21,256 nt of DNA from Candidatus Parcubacteria bacterium. Its GTDB lineage: Bacteria > Patescibacteriota > Minisyncoccia > JAHIHE01 > JAGLIN01. The notes beneath the pieces were generated by a model. The model was not told the DNA's origin, did no database searches, and was given only the letters and a program-made list of their open reading frames with translations. The position numbers and the translations under genes are program-made. Positions 20,320-21,256 of the stretch are shown here, piece by piece (position 1 is the first letter of the stretch; every line of letters starts with the position of its first letter). The stretch spans positions 1 through 21,256 of the forward strand of contig JAGLIN010000028.1 of the NCBI GenBank assembly GCA_023142975.1. Reading direction: 5' to 3'.

Positions 20320-20838
20320 TTATTTTTTCTCCCCCGCCGCTTTCAAAACATTAACCAATCCGCGCATATTGCCAGCCAAGACATTTACAAATCCAGAAAC
20401 TGGCGCGTTGATCGTTCCGACTAATTGCGCTCTCAATTGATCCTTTCCCGGCAAAAGCGCCAACGCTTTTATTTCCTTCGCGTCCATATATTTCGTCGCT
20501 ATAAATCCTCCCAGTAATTTCAAATTTTTGTTGGTCTTTGAATATTCATTTGACAATCTTGCCGGAGCAACTTCATCGTCATAACCAACCGCGACAGCGA
20601 CTGAGCCTTTTAAGTCTAATTCATTATCGCCAAGAACTTTCGCCTCTTCAAGCCCTTTTTTTATAAGCGTTTTTTTGGCAACCTTATAATCAATATTTTC
20701 TCCTCTTAATTTCCTTCTCAGCTCTATATTGTCTTTAGCTGAAAGTCCCTGAAAACCCAAAAAAACAATCGCCTTGGATTTCGAAAATCTATCGCTAAGA
20801 TTCTCTATTATTTCTTTTTTTTGCTCTTTAGTAATCAT
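20320..20838 (-). CDS. rplJ: 50S ribosomal protein L10
   Basis: 172 residues, normal length. Signature segments are KAIVFLGFQGLSAKDNIELR, LRRKLRGENIDYKVAKKTLI, LKGSVAVAVGYDDEVAPARL, KLLGGFIATKYMDAKEIKAL followed by ALLPGKDQLRAQLVGTINAP and the end AGNMRGLVNVLKAAGEKK, whose C-terminal helix binds the L7/L12 dimers. L10 with L7/L12 typically represses its own mRNA through the leader. Here a strong promoter and an L10-leader-like RNA precede it. The usual upstream neighbours rplK and rplA are absent; a nuclease-like gene lies there instead. Confidence 0.97.
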   Translation of the reverse strand: MITKEQKKEIIENLSDRFSKSKAIVFLGFQGLSAKDNIELRRKLRGENIDYKVAKKTLIKKGLEEAKVLGDNELDLKGSVAVAVGYDDEVAPARLSNEYSKTNKNLKLLGGFIATKYMDAKEIKALALLPGKDQLRAQLVGTINAPVSGFVNVLAGNMRGLVNVLKAAGEKK

Positions 20839-20884
20839 GCTTTTAGTTAAAAGTTAAAAAGTTCATAAAGTTAAAAGTCACACT

Positions 20885-20985
20885 AAAAAACTGCGCGTTC
20901 CACAGACGGCAGTAAAACAAAATGTTAATAACCATAACGATTTTCATTTTACCCTCGGCAGGTCTTAATCGCCCACTGTCTATGG
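20885..20985 (-). ncRNA. L10-leader-type regulatory RNA with attenuator
   Basis: Minus strand, in the 5' leader of rplJ. Outer stem: CCATAGAC (20985-20978) pairs with GTCTGTGG (20907-20900) over 8 bp including one wobble. Inner stem: GTAAAA (20952-20947) with TTTTAC (20917-20912). Between the 5' strands is CCTGCCGAGG, characteristic of the L10-binding leader. Overlapping both 3' strands is a terminator hairpin: ACTGCCG...CGCGCAGT with one bulge (20913-20891), followed by TTTTTT (20890-20885). Leader fold and terminator use the same bases, so they are alternatives, fitting attenuation by L10. Confidence 0.8.
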
Positions 20986-21004
20986 ATAAGTTGAGTATGA
21001 GTTT

Positions 21005-21032
21005 ATTATAAACAATAAATAAAATTTGTCAA
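21005..21032 (-). promoter_or_regulatory. Consensus promoter for rplJ-rplL
   Basis: Minus strand TTGACA (21032-21027), 16-base spacer, TATAAT (21010-21005), both hexamers perfect. The predicted start near 20998 gives a leader of about 160 bases containing the L10-type RNA. Confidence 0.85.
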
Positions 21033-21035
21033 ATT

Positions 21036-21256
21036 TTATTTTTCGCCATAATAAATCGGAATATTGTCAATTTCAATTTTATTATTCAATTCATCTATTT
21101 CCACCGCGCGATATTTATCGCCAGCAACGCAAACCGCGAATAACGCTCCCAAATTCCAAACATTAGCAATCACTTTTTTAACCGCTTGTTCAAATTCTAA
21201 ATCTGAAATTCCATCTTCTTTACATTCTACAACTATAGACCTCACACTATCAAACA
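21036..21256 (-). CDS. C-terminal part of a protein with HsdR-N-like nuclease motif (partial)
   Basis: The frame is open from the right edge to the stop at 21036, giving about 73 residues; the GTG at 21245 need not be the start. SIVVECKEDGISDLEFEQAV has the E-x-K of PD-(D/E)XK nucleases followed by the F/E-Q-A helix, as in the N-terminal domain of type I restriction HsdR and related stand-alone proteins (pattern I-E-C-K...Q-A...Y/A). LFAVCVAGDKYRAVEIDE then resembles the A-x-V-V-x-x-G-x-x-x-x-V strands of that domain. The stop soon after suggests a small stand-alone protein instead of full HsdR. The rplJ promoter starts within its last codons. Confidence 0.5.
   Translation of the reverse strand, partial: FDSVRSIVVECKEDGISDLEFEQAVKKVIANVWNLGALFAVCVAGDKYRAVEIDELNNKIEIDNIPIYYGEK

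Overview
The window looks like a low-GC bacterial chromosome segment, most plausibly from a Candidate Phyla Radiation (Patescibacteria/Parcubacteria-type) genome. Reasons: very AT-rich DNA, mostly single-copy housekeeping genes, few Shine-Dalgarno sequences, large low-complexity membrane proteins of the kind common in those genomes, and gaps filled with foldback repeats. TGA is used as a stop (for example at 108-110 and 2112-2114), which argues for the standard bacterial code. The lineage is an inference, not a proof.

Layout. 1-110: 3' end of an elp3-like gene (+). 182-1066: a glycosyltransferase-like gene with its own strong promoter, Shine-Dalgarno and terminator (+). From 1144 to 17223 everything recognisable is on the minus strand. 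In transcription order these are: a KAP P-loop ATPase plus DUF4268-type nuclease pair (17223-15011), recQ plus an HD-domain protein (14983-12083), a winged-helix protein (11817-11242), a 593-residue single-pass membrane protein (11065-9284), and the ribosomal/transcription cluster infA-rpmJ-rpsM-rpsK-rpsD-rpoA-rplQ-(small membrane protein)-rplM-rpsI (8921-3674), ended by an intrinsic terminator. After it come a SpoU methyltransferase (3433-2966), a lone asparagine-synthetase-type ATP-pyrophosphatase (2888-2112) and an EamA/DMT transporter (2025-1144). 17456-19753 (+) is a membrane protein with a degenerate PP2C-like domain and a C-terminal propeller-like domain. It converges on rplJ-rplL (20838-19816, -) through a shared bidirectional terminator. 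rplJ-rplL have a consensus promoter and an L10-leader-like RNA with an embedded attenuator hairpin. The right edge cuts a gene with a restriction-type nuclease motif.

How the genes work together: the core is translation and transcription machinery (IF-1, S4, S9, S11, S13, L7/L12, L10, L13, L17, L36, RNA polymerase alpha). DNA repair (RecQ), RNA modification (SpoU, Elp3) and a possible defence pair (KAP ATPase + nuclease) surround it.

The most unusual property is the density of inverted repeats. Almost every gap inside the ribosomal cluster carries a roughly 80-160 bp foldback, three of them (6266-6366, 7767-7926, 8608-8708) clearly one family. Two unrelated palindromes lie in frame inside recQ, one splitting its zinc-binding module. 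This resembles what is known of palindromic elements inserted into Rickettsia genes, but in a different lineage and with different sequences.
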